From: an uncultured beta proteobacterium
GTDB lineage: Bacteria > Pseudomonadota > Gammaproteobacteria > Burkholderiales > Burkholderiaceae_C
Direction: 5' to 3'
Assembly: GCA_903870955.1 (NCBI GenBank)
Contig: CAIQEX010000086.1
Coordinates: 1-5,791, forward strand
DNA: 5,791 nucleotides
The position numbers and the translations under genes were made by a program. Below are positions 1-5,791 of the stretch, in pieces. Within the stretch, counting starts at the first letter, position 1, and the number at the start of each line of letters is the position of its first letter. A model generated the notes under the pieces. That model searched no databases, had not been told where the DNA came from, and was given only the letters and a program-made list of their open reading frames with translations.

Positions 1-33
1 CGGAATCAGATAATCCCAGCAACACCAAGGCCC

Positions 34-1155
34 ATGCTAACCACTGTCCCTCAACACACGCTCCAAAGCCTGAATATTCTGCACCTTGAGGACTCCGAGC
101 TTGACCATCAACTGGTTTGCAGGGCTCTTCAAAAGGACAAGTTGTCGTTTTCGGTCACGCGCGTCGATTCGCTCGCGGATTTCAACCAAGCCATCTCCCA
201 GCAGGCCTTTGACATCATTCTGGCCGACTACCGCTTGCCAGGCTTTACGGCCCTGGATGCCTGGACTCTGCTCAAAGCCAGTGCCGTTAAGCTGCCCTTT
301 GTTCTGCTTTCCGGCGCCATCGGCGAACCCGCCGCGGTGGCAGCCATCCAGTTGGGCATTAGCGATTACCTGCCCAAAGACGACCTGCACAATCTGGCAC
401 GCGTGATTGGTAGCGCGATCGAAGTTTTCAAAGCCAAGGCTGCGGAGGCGCGCGCGGTCTCTGAACTCGCGGCCTCTGAGCGCCGCCTGGCCCTGTTCGC
501 CCAGCACCTGCAAAGTGCCATAGAAAATGAACGTGCCTCGATCGCACGCGAAATTCATGACGACATCGGAGGCTCGTTGGCCGCCGTGCGGCTGGATTTG
601 TCCTGGATTGCGCGCCACGCCGAGTCGCCACAAGCACTGGAGCACGTCACCACGGCCAATGACATGCTGCAGCATGCCATTGGTGCCAGCCAGCGCATCA
701 TGATGAATTTGCGTCCTGCGATCCTCGATCAAGGCCTGCACCCGGCCATTCAATGGCTGGCCGAAAGCTTTCAGCGGCGCAGCGGCGTCAAAACGTTTTT
801 GCAGGGCAATCAGCCTGGGATGCAATCCAGCAAGGCGATCCAGTTGACGGCCTATCGGACGGCCCAGGAGGCGCTTACCAACATTTCCAAGTACGCGCAA
901 TGCAGCGAAGTAAAAATCGACTTGTCCGATGCGGAAGGTGTGCTCACCCTGGAAATCTCGGACAACGGAGGTGGCATTTCGGACGAAGCCCTCAACAACC
1001 CGTCAGCCTTTGGCATCCGTGGCCTGAAGGAGCGCGCAAAAGTGGTCGGCGGTTGGCTGGATATCAGCACCCGCCCGGGTTCGGGTACCACGGTGATACT
1101 TACCATTCCGCTGGACGGTGGTGCCAATTCCCCTAACGAGGCTGACTTCCTGTGA
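34..1155 (+). CDS. Cytoplasmic sensor histidine kinase, receiver-HisKA_3-HATPase (NarX/DesK-type core)
   Basis: Predicted soluble kinase of 373 residues that should autophosphorylate and pass phosphate to the response regulator encoded immediately downstream. Residues about 13-128 form a receiver domain: acidic pair E19/D20, phosphoacceptor D65 in ILADYRLPG, S93 in LLSGA and K115 in YLPKDD. Residues about 150-230 form a HisKA_3 dimerisation helix pair with phospho-His H175 in AREIHDDIGG. Residues about 265-360 form the HATPase domain: N283 in EALTNISKYA, G1 box SDNGGGI (309-315), G2 box GIRGLKERA (327-335). No transmembrane segment or PAS/GAF/HAMP domain is visible, so the N-terminal receiver is the likely input, fed by another kinase (inference). 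The Gln normally five residues after the phospho-His is Gly (G180). The ATG at 34 has only a weak AAGG (27-30) upstream, and the frame remains open to base 1, so the true start may lie outside the window. The stop overlaps the next gene's GTG. Signal and target unknown. Confidence 0.93.
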   Translation: MLTTVPQHTLQSLNILHLEDSELDHQLVCRALQKDKLSFSVTRVDSLADFNQAISQQAFDIILADYRLPGFTALDAWTLLKASAVKLPFVLLSGAIGEPAAVAAIQLGISDYLPKDDLHNLARVIGSAIEVFKAKAAEARAVSELAASERRLALFAQHLQSAIENERASIAREIHDDIGGSLAAVRLDLSWIARHAESPQALEHVTTANDMLQHAIGASQRIMMNLRPAILDQGLHPAIQWLAESFQRRSGVKTFLQGNQPGMQSSKAIQLTAYRTAQEALTNISKYAQCSEVKIDLSDAEGVLTLEISDNGGGISDEALNNPSAFGIRGLKERAKVVGGWLDISTRPGSGTTVILTIPLDGGANSPNEADFL

Positions 1156-1781
1156 TTAAAGTAGTTTTATGTGATGACCATGCCATGGTTCGCCGTGGCA
1201 TCCGGGATACCTTGAGCGAGGCCGTGGATATTCAAGTCACGGGCGAGTCTGGAAGTTACTCGGAGGTGCGGGAAATGCTGCGCAATGTCGCCTGTGACGT
1301 GCTGATTCTTGACCTGAATCTGCCCGGTCGCGGAGGCCTGGAGGTGCTTGCGACCTTGCGCGAAAGCGGCTCCACCGTGCGGGTACTGATCGTTTCCATG
1401 TTTGCCGAGGACCAGTACGCCATCCGTTGCCTGCGGGCCGGTGCCCATGGCTACCTGAACAAAGCGGGTGACCCGGCCGAGTTGATTGCTGCGGTTCGCA
1501 CGATTGCCCAGGGTCGCAAATACGTCACGGCGGCGGTGTCCGACATGCTGGTCAACAACCTGTCTGAACCCACCTCTGAAACATTGCATTCCACGCTATC
1601 GGAGCGCGAGTTGCAAACCTTGTTGAAAATCGCCTCGGGCAAAAAGCTGTCGGAAATTGCGGAAGAGCTGATGCTCAGCCCCAAGACGGTCAGTGTCTAT
1701 CGCGCCCGGCTATTGGAGAAGCTCAAGCTCAGCAACAACGCGGAGTTAACGGTCTACGCGATCCGCAACGAACTCGTATAA
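1152..1781 (+). CDS. NarL/FixJ (LuxR-type) response regulator
   Basis: A 209-residue DNA-binding response regulator, a typical length for the family. The N-terminal receiver (about 1-118) has acidic pocket D8/D9, phosphoacceptor D54 in LILDLNLPG, S82 in IVSMF and K104 in GYLNKAG. A short linker leads to a GerE/LuxR helix-turn-helix at about 147-205, with LSERELQTLLKIASG and the recognition region LSPKTVSVYRARLLEKL. The start is GTG at 1152, four bases inside the kinase gene (GTGA overlap), with an ACGAGG-like ribosome site about 10 bases upstream. A later Met (residue 12) would remove the acidic pocket, so GTG is preferred. The overlap implies translational coupling and strongly suggests the kinase is its cognate partner. 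All key phosphorylation residues are intact. Target genes cannot be read from the window. Its position beside flagellar genes makes a motility role possible but unproven; NarL-type regulators control many unrelated functions. Confidence 0.95.
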   Translation: MIKVVLCDDHAMVRRGIRDTLSEAVDIQVTGESGSYSEVREMLRNVACDVLILDLNLPGRGGLEVLATLRESGSTVRVLIVSMFAEDQYAIRCLRAGAHGYLNKAGDPAELIAAVRTIAQGRKYVTAAVSDMLVNNLSEPTSETLHSTLSERELQTLLKIASGKKLSEIAEELMLSPKTVSVYRARLLEKLKLSNNAELTVYAIRNELV

Positions 1782-1790
1782 AGCTATTGG

Positions 1791-2552
1791 CTAACCAAAG
1801 ATATCAATCACGCGGCCCATCAGCGCGATGAACGGCTGATCCAGCATGGGCAAGGTGAAGGCAATGCCCACCAGACCAACCACCAGGGTGATCGGAAATC
1901 CAATGGCGAAAATATTCAACTGCGGCGCCACGCGGGAAATGATGCCCAATGCCAGGTTGGCAAACATCAGCATGCCCACCATGGGAAGGGCGATCCACAG
2001 GGCACTGGCGAACAGATCGGTACCCAACTTGTAAAGGTTCATCCTGGCGAGCGCCTGCAAGAAATTCTGGTCTACCGGAAAGGCGACGAAGCTTTTGTTC
2101 ACTGCCATGAGCACCATCAGGTGCCCGTTCATCACGACAAAAAGCAGTGTCGCGATCTGACCGAAGAAACGCGCCACCGCACTGGTTTGCGAACCCATGC
2201 TGGGGTCGAAGAAAGAAGCGAAGTTAAGCCCCATCTGAAAGCCCACCACTTCACCGGCCAACTCCACTGCGGAAAAAACCAGCCGTACGGCAAATCCAAT
2301 GGACAGCCCCACACCCACCTGCTGCACCAGCACGCCCAGGGCATGCGGGTCGTTGAACCCGACGACCGGTGCATCCGGGAAACTGGCCTGGGAGGCAAGT
2401 GCTACCAAAAAGGCCAGGGCCACGCGGGCCCGAACCGGAAAGACGCGGGACGAAAACACCGGTGCGGACGTAAACACCGCCAGCACCCGGATAAAGGGCC
2501 AGAAAATCGGCGATATCCAGGCAGCGAGTTGCGCCTCGGACAGCGTAATCAC
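1791..2552 (-). CDS. fliR: Flagellar type III export gate protein FliR
   Basis: FliR, 253 residues, a polytopic inner-membrane protein that with FliP and FliQ builds the helical export gate inside the basal body MS ring. Hydrophobic segments lie at about 11-31, 43-56, 73-95, 128-152, 183-205 and 213-237. Family hallmarks are the region GFQMGLNFASFFDP (104-117), RFFGQIATLLF (128-138) and the conserved C-terminal ISRVAPQLNIFAIGFPI (205-221). Length fits the family (about 260). The start is GTG at 2552, 18 bases after the fliQ stop. The best ribosome-binding candidate (GGAA) sits about 12 bases upstream, so initiation may depend on coupling to fliQ. No upstream ATG is available between the fliQ stop and this GTG. 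It is the last gene of the cluster and ends with TAG, 9 bases from the opposing response regulator gene. Confidence 0.97.
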   Translation of the reverse strand: MITLSEAQLAAWISPIFWPFIRVLAVFTSAPVFSSRVFPVRARVALAFLVALASQASFPDAPVVGFNDPHALGVLVQQVGVGLSIGFAVRLVFSAVELAGEVVGFQMGLNFASFFDPSMGSQTSAVARFFGQIATLLFVVMNGHLMVLMAVNKSFVAFPVDQNFLQALARMNLYKLGTDLFASALWIALPMVGMLMFANLALGIISRVAPQLNIFAIGFPITLVVGLVGIAFTLPMLDQPFIALMGRVIDIFG

Positions 2553-2570
2553 GGCGCTTTGGATTCCGCG

Positions 2571-2840
2571 CTAGACCACAGAGCCGGGAATGGCTTCCAT
2601 GGTGCGGCGGATGTATTCCACCAGCATGGTCAGCATCCAGGGACCGGCAATGGCAAAAACCGCGATGACCGCAATCAGCTTGGGTACAAAAGCCAAAGTC
2701 GCCTCATGAATTTGCGTGACCGCCTGAAACAGGCTGACCAGCAAGCCCACGATCAGCGCCGCCCCCAACACCGGCGATGACACCATCAGCAGCATCAGCA
2801 AGGCCTCCTGGCCCATGGTCAATACCATTTGAGAATTCAT
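2571..2840 (-). CDS. fliQ: Flagellar type III export gate protein FliQ
   Basis: FliQ, 89 residues, the exact usual size. It is a small inner-membrane hairpin that surrounds FliP/FliR in the flagellar export gate. Two hydrophobic helices at about 13-38 and 53-75 are joined by the conserved cytoplasmic loop SLFQAVTQIHEATLAFVPK (36-54), the family's most diagnostic stretch. The canonical loop usually reads QATTQI(Q/N)E.TL.F.PK, so the match is close. The ATG at 2840 is preceded by AAAGG (2849-2853) at a good 8-base spacing, and the gap to the fliP stop is 13 bases. It sits between fliP and fliR as in nearly all flagellated proteobacteria and ends with TAG. Confidence 0.98.
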   Translation of the reverse strand: MNSQMVLTMGQEALLMLLMVSSPVLGAALIVGLLVSLFQAVTQIHEATLAFVPKLIAVIAVFAIAGPWMLTMLVEYIRRTMEAIPGSVV

Positions 2841-2848
2841 GGTTAGCG

Positions 2849-2853
2849 CCTTT
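2849..2853 (-). promoter_or_regulatory. Ribosome binding site of fliQ
   Basis: On the minus strand AAAGG directly follows the fliP stop TAG and lies 8 bases before the fliQ ATG at 2840. It is one of the clearer Shine-Dalgarno sequences in the cluster and supports independent, relatively strong initiation on fliQ. Confidence 0.6.
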
Positions 2854-3651
2854 CTAGGTCACAAAGCTCGCGGCCAGCGAGCCCACCAGCAGGTTCCACC
2901 CGTCGGCCAGCACAAAAAGCATCAGCTTGAAGGGTAAGGCCACCAGCACCGGTGACAGCATCATCATGCCCAGTGACATCAGCACACTGGCGACTACGAT
3001 GTCGATCACCAGAAACGGAATGAAGATCATGAAGCCGATCTGGAAGGCTGATTTCAATTCACTAATGACAAAAGCCGGCACCAATACGCGCATGGGAGCG
3101 GCGTCGACCTTGGTGTCCACTGGCAATTTCGCCAGTTTGACGAACAAGGCAAAGTCAGACTGCCGGGTCTGCTTGGACATAAAGCTGCGCATGGGCCCTT
3201 CCGCCTTGCTCAAGGCCACATCGAATGGAATGCTGTTGTTGGTGTAGGGCACGTAAGCCTCTTCGTAGACTTTGTCCAGCGTCGGGCCCATGACAAAAAA
3301 AGTCAAAAACAGGGACAACCCGACGATGACCTGATTCGGTGGCGAAGATTGCGTGCCCAGTGCCTGACGCAACAATGAAAGCACGATGACGATGCGGGTA
3401 AAGCCCGTCATCATCAAAAGTACCGCCGGCAGGAAGGAAAGTGCGGTAAAAAACAGCAGGGTCTGAATAGGCACCGAGTAATTGGTGCCGCCCTGCCCGC
3501 TGCCGACAATCAGCGGCAATTGACCCTGGCTTTGCGCATGGGCCACGCCGTACAGGCCCATTGTGATTGCCAGTCCCAACAAAACCAGCAACAGTTTCTT
3601 GAAGGGGCGGCGCAAGGTCAAGCGAGACATATCGGAATCACGTCGCCCCAT
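2854..3651 (-). CDS. fliP: Flagellar type III export gate protein FliP
   Basis: FliP, up to 265 residues, core subunit of the export gate through which rod, hook and filament proteins pass. A basic N-terminus (RRPFKK, 14-19) and hydrophobic stretch (20-36) end in AHA, predicting a cleavable signal peptide after residue 39; FliP is known to carry one. Both family signatures are present: [20 protein letters not shown] (82-101) with [21 protein letters not shown], and [17 protein letters not shown] (191-207) with [20 protein letters not shown] (211-230). Four mature membrane segments are expected, at about 63-88, 106-125, 205-233 and 236-258. Two starts are possible. ATG at 3651 overlaps fliO by 14 bases, with GGTGA only 3 bases upstream. 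ATG at 3630 (residue 8) lies 7 bases past the fliO stop and gives a standard signal peptide without the extra N-terminal MGRRDSD, but lacks a well-spaced ribosome site. Identity is certain; the start is not. It ends with TAG. Confidence 0.97.
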   Translation of the reverse strand: MGRRDSDMSRLTLRRPFKKLLLVLLGLAITMGLYGVAHAQSQGQLPLIVGSGQGGTNYSVPIQTLLFFTALSFLPAVLLMMTGFTRIVIVLSLLRQALGTQSSPPNQVIVGLSLFLTFFVMGPTLDKVYEEAYVPYTNNSIPFDVALSKAEGPMRSFMSKQTRQSDFALFVKLAKLPVDTKVDAAPMRVLVPAFVISELKSAFQIGFMIFIPFLVIDIVVASVLMSLGMMMLSPVLVALPFKLMLFVLADGWNLLVGSLAASFVT

Positions 3652-3961
3652 GATTCACCACGTTCAAGACTGCAGATACAGGACTCGCAGCAGCGCTCCC
3701 TGCTTCAGCCGGCATGGTGTGCAGACACTGGATAGATTGTTGCGTCACACCCAAAACCAGCCACACCCGGGCGTCTTGAGGGCCCACTTCCACGGTCACA
3801 ATTTTTTGCTGCGGGCCTAGAGCCAGCGCGGAGACCAACCGTGTCGGGCCGCTGGGACCGACTGTGGTCAATCCATAGTGTTTTTTGATGCGCTCAATCA
3901 AGAATGGCAGACTCACCAAAACGCACAAAAACAGGCCGATCAGAATCAGAGACTGCGTCAT
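3638..3961 (-). CDS. fliO: Flagellar biosynthesis protein FliO
   Basis: FliO, 107 residues, a small membrane protein that assists stable assembly of the FliP ring of the export gate. One N-terminal membrane helix (about 3-21) is followed by a basic stop-transfer region (ERIKKHYG, 23-30) and a small cytoplasmic domain. That domain shows the family pattern [15 protein letters not shown] (46-60), then [19 protein letters not shown] (66-84), ending in a variable Ala-rich tail. FliO is the least conserved protein of the cluster; position between fliN and fliP, topology and this motif make the call. The ATG at 3961 is 13 bases after the fliN stop, and the ribosome site is poor, suggesting low or coupled translation. 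Its 3' end overlaps the longer form of fliP. Confidence 0.93.
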   Translation of the reverse strand: MTQSLILIGLFLCVLVSLPFLIERIKKHYGLTTVGPSGPTRLVSALALGPQQKIVTVEVGPQDARVWLVLGVTQQSIQCLHTMPAEAGSAAASPVSAVLNVVNHGAT

Positions 3962-3974
3962 TCAGGGCACGAGA

Positions 3975-4415
3975 TCAGTTCTTGCTGACGCGGCGCAGCC
4001 GCTCGCTGGGTGTGACCACGTCGGTCAGCCGGATGCCAAACTTATCGTTCACCACCACCACCTCGCCCTGGGCAATCAGGTAGCCATTGACCAGCACGTC
4101 CATCGGTTCACCGGCCAGTGCATCCAATTCCACCACCGACCCCTGACCCAACTGCAGGATGTGTTTGATAGGTACCTTGGTGCGTCCCAATTCCACCGAT
4201 AGCTGCACCGGGATGTCCAGCACCATATTGATGTCCTGGGTTGGTCCATCGGAGTGACTGCCGGCGGAAAACGGCCGGGGTGCATCGCCCGAGAGCACAG
4301 ATCCACTTTGCGCCTCGCCGCTTGTATCCGAAGATTTTTGTTCCAACAGGGCTTCCGCCCAATCGGCCATGCCATCATCGGCTGATGCATCGCCGGGTGT
4401 GTCTTCAGTGGCCAT
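3975..4415 (-). CDS. fliN: Flagellar motor switch protein FliN
   Basis: FliN, 146 residues, forms the lower C-ring of the flagellar switch together with FliM and is a docking place for FliH-bound export cargo. The C-terminal SpoA domain (about 61-140) is highly conserved: DIPVQLSVELGRTKVPIK (67-84), GSVVELDALAGEP (92-104), VNGYLIAQGEVVVVNDKFG (109-127) and TPSERLRRVSK at the end. The N-terminal ADWAEALLEQKS (17-28) matches the equivalent WAEAL.EQK motif remembered from enterobacterial FliN. Residues about 29-60 are a low-complexity Ser/Gly/Asp linker, variable in the family. The ATG at 4415 lies inside the end of fliM (11-base overlap) and has a strong AGGGGA ribosome site 5 bases upstream, supporting both the start and good expression, as expected for a C-ring subunit present in many copies. 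Confidence 0.98.
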   Translation of the reverse strand: MATEDTPGDASADDGMADWAEALLEQKSSDTSGEAQSGSVLSGDAPRPFSAGSHSDGPTQDINMVLDIPVQLSVELGRTKVPIKHILQLGQGSVVELDALAGEPMDVLVNGYLIAQGEVVVVNDKFGIRLTDVVTPSERLRRVSKN

Positions 4416-5409
4416 TTCTATCCCCTAACCAGTTATGGTCGTTACCGCGTAAAGCCTTCTCTATGCGAATTGCATATTTGGCGTTGTGTGTGCCGTAGTT
4501 GCACTCGAATATTGGAACACCATCTACGGTGGCCTGGATACGCGATTCACGCTCCAACTCAATAAAGTCGCCTTTCTTCAGTGAAAGAAGCCGCTCTACC
4601 GTGGCATCTGCCGTAGCCAGACGGGCTACCAGCGTGACTTCGGCCGCCTGGATTTCCCGGGTAAGCACGTTGACCCAGCGCTTGTCCACTTCCACCGAGT
4701 CGCCCTGGGTGCTGGAATACAGCACATCGCGAATCGGCTCCAGTGTCGAATACGGAAAGCAAAAGTGAACGGCGCCGGCAATATCGCCAATCTCCAGCTG
4801 AAAGGAGGTCGAAATCACAATCTCACTGGGTGTCGCGATGGTCACGAACTGAGGTTGCATTTCAGAGCGCTGGTATTCCAGTTCAAGCGGGTAAATACCC
4901 TGCCAGGCCTTCTTGTATTCTTCGGTAATCACGTGCACCAAGCGGTTGATCACGCGCTGCTCGGTGGCCGAAAAGTCGCGCCCTTCGATGCGCGTCTGGA
5001 ACTTCCCGATGCCCCCAAACAGGGTGTCGATAACGCCAAAGACCAGGCTGGGTTCACACACAATCATGCCGCTGCCGCGCAACGGGCGAATGGCCACAAT
5101 GTTGAAATTGGTCGGCACCGCAAGTTCACGCAGAAAGGCGCTGTAACGTTGCACAGAAACGGGGCCAACCGAAATTTCAGGACTGCGCCGGATGAAATTG
5201 AACAGCCCCTGGCGCAGATTGCGGGCAAAGCGCTCATTGACAATTTCCATGGTGGGCATGCGCCCACGCACGATGCGCTCCTGGCTGGAAATGTTGTAGA
5301 GGCGAACCTCGCCTTGTTCGGCATCTTCCTCGACCGTTTTCTGGCTCTCACCCGTCACGCCTTCCAGCAGCGCATCTACTTCTTCCTGGGAGAGAAACGA
5401 CTCACTCAT
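4405..5409 (-). CDS. fliM: Flagellar motor switch protein FliM
   Basis: FliM, 334 residues (equal to the enterobacterial length), the C-ring protein that binds phosphorylated CheY and switches rotor direction. The N-terminal peptide FLSQEEVDALLEGV (5-18) is the CheY-P binding motif. After an acidic linker (about 20-36), the CheC-like middle domain (about 40-235) contains LFGGIGKF (130-137), the GGxG loop that contacts FliG. The C-terminal SpoA domain (about 245-322) pairs with FliN, with LLSLKKGDFIELERES (274-289) and VDGVPIFECNYGTHNAKYAI (295-314). No key motif is missing. The ATG at 5409 follows the fliL stop by 11 bases; the ribosome site is weak (AAGAG about 9 bases upstream). The last codons overlap the start of fliN and also contain its ribosome site, so FliM and FliN synthesis is probably coupled. 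Confidence 0.99.
   Translation of the reverse strand: MSESFLSQEEVDALLEGVTGESQKTVEEDAEQGEVRLYNISSQERIVRGRMPTMEIVNERFARNLRQGLFNFIRRSPEISVGPVSVQRYSAFLRELAVPTNFNIVAIRPLRGSGMIVCEPSLVFGVIDTLFGGIGKFQTRIEGRDFSATEQRVINRLVHVITEEYKKAWQGIYPLELEYQRSEMQPQFVTIATPSEIVISTSFQLEIGDIAGAVHFCFPYSTLEPIRDVLYSSTQGDSVEVDKRWVNVLTREIQAAEVTLVARLATADATVERLLSLKKGDFIELERESRIQATVDGVPIFECNYGTHNAKYAIRIEKALRGNDHNWLGDRNGH
4421..4426 (-). promoter_or_regulatory. Ribosome binding site of fliN inside fliM
   Basis: Minus-strand AGGGGA lies 5 bases upstream of the fliN ATG (4415) and within the last codons of fliM (encoding the LGD of WLGDRNGH). It is the best Shine-Dalgarno match in the cluster and fixes the fliN start. Confidence 0.7.
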
Positions 5410-5420
5410 AGCGCACGCTC

Positions 5421-5791
5421 TTACTGAATAATGAAACTGGAGAACAACACGCCGGTAACCGGGTAATCCGCATGCGCGGCCTTTTTCTTTTTCTTCTTGC
5501 TGCCCTCCGCCTCAGCCGCCGGCTCCTCTTCACCCCCACCAAAGGGAATGCTGGCCTCACGCAGGATAGCTTTGGCCAAAGCATCCTTGCCCTCGGCCGT
5601 GAGCAATTCTGTCGCTGTCTTCTGCGAAATCAGCATCAATACTCCGCTGCGAATGCTGGGCAGGAATCCCTTCACAGTGGTGGCGGTATGTTCATCGGCG
5701 ACGACCAGCGTGATACCAATTTGCGCTACGCGGTCACCACCTGGGTCAGCCAGATTGACCACCATATTGTCCATCGGCAGATAGGCCGGAG
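5421..5791 (-). CDS. fliL: Flagellar basal body-associated protein FliL, N-terminus missing (partial)
   Basis: C-terminal 122 residues of FliL, an inner-membrane protein with a periplasmic stomatin-like domain that associates with the MotAB stator around the basal body. The frame is open to the right edge, reading PAYLPMDNMVVNLADPGG then DRVAQIGITLVV, the typical start of the FliL periplasmic domain (P.Y.PLD..VVNL). The cytoplasmic tail and membrane helix lie beyond the window, so the ATG at 5774 is internal and not the start. The conserved helix (SGVLMLISQKTATELLTAEG) and C-terminal VLFSSFIIQ are intact. Between them is a charged insertion, EEEPAAEAEGSKKKKKKAA, longer than in enterobacterial FliL. 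It is the first gene visible in the operon and ends with TAA, 11 bases before fliM. The operon promoter should lie upstream, to the right. Confidence 0.95.
   Translation of the reverse strand, partial: PAYLPMDNMVVNLADPGGDRVAQIGITLVVADEHTATTVKGFLPSIRSGVLMLISQKTATELLTAEGKDALAKAILREASIPFGGGEEEPAAEAEGSKKKKKKAAHADYPVTGVLFSSFIIQ

Noticed and set aside
9..14. GATAAT as a -10 promoter element for the two-component genes
   Set aside because: It matches five of six -10 consensus bases, but the -35 region is outside the window, and the coding frame may extend through it.
37..900. Long minus-strand open frame (287 codons) opposite the kinase gene
   Set aside because: It lies wholly antisense to a kinase with intact catalytic motifs in the right order. 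Its translation is Arg/Gln/Gly-rich with no recognisable domain, which is typical of shadow frames in GC-rich DNA.
1787..1798. TTGG-CTAA-CCAA inverted repeat as a bidirectional terminator
   Set aside because: A 4-bp stem with a 4-base loop, not GC-rich and without a T-tract on either strand, is too weak to call an intrinsic terminator.
2121..2780. Plus-strand open frame of 219 codons across fliR and fliQ
   Set aside because: It is antisense to two certain genes. The His/Arg/Gly/Gln-rich translation is what complementing hydrophobic membrane-protein codons produces.
4765..5427. Plus-strand open frame of 220 codons opposite fliM
   Set aside because: It is antisense to a complete fliM, shows no domain-like pattern and has no supporting ribosome site.
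5482..5500. A-rich Lys codon run in fliL as a programmed frameshift site
   Set aside because: Read on the coding strand, the A runs are only five long and interrupted by G. The canonical A-AAA-AAG heptamer is absent, and the frame after the run encodes the conserved FliL C-terminus.
1..5791. A previously undescribed system, mobile element or defence locus
   Set aside because: Nearly every base belongs to known flagellar or two-component genes in conserved order. No repeats, integrase or transposase genes, RNA genes or orphan open frames remain to be explained.

Overview
The window carries the conserved flagellar operon fliL-fliM-fliN-fliO-fliP-fliQ-fliR on the minus strand (fliL cut off by the right edge). 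A two-gene cytoplasmic two-component system on the plus strand runs head-on into its 3' end. The flagellar proteins have the gene order, lengths and motifs of proteobacterial peritrichous or polar flagella. The moderately GC-rich sequence and the detail of FliQ, FliR and FliL suggest a betaproteobacterium of the order Burkholderiales, probably Comamonadaceae (Rhodoferax/Polaromonas-like). That placement is an inference from remembered family resemblance, not a database search.

Left part (1-1781, plus strand): a soluble histidine kinase with domain order receiver, HisKA_3, HATPase. It overlaps by 4 bases a NarL/FixJ-type response regulator that begins with GTG. The pair has no transmembrane or PAS-type sensor in the visible sequence, so its input is probably phosphorylation of, or docking on, the N-terminal receiver domain. 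The kinase reading frame stays open to the left edge, so the protein may be longer than annotated.

Right part (1791-5791, minus strand): seven tightly packed genes with gaps or overlaps of under 20 bases, almost certainly one transcript reading right to left. FliL is the stator-associated membrane protein. FliM and FliN form the C-ring switch that receives CheY-P and docks export cargo. FliO assists assembly of FliP, and FliP-FliQ-FliR form the export gate of the flagellar type III secretion apparatus. The operon promoter lies outside the window.

The two transcription units meet tail to tail with only 9 bases between stop codons and no convincing intrinsic terminator. No RNA genes, mobile elements, CRISPR arrays or gene-free stretches over 300 bases were found. 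I see no undescribed system. The points worth a second look are the sensorless kinase with a Gly in place of the phosphatase-motif Gln, the Lys-rich charged insertion near the FliL C-terminus, and the terminator-poor convergent junction.
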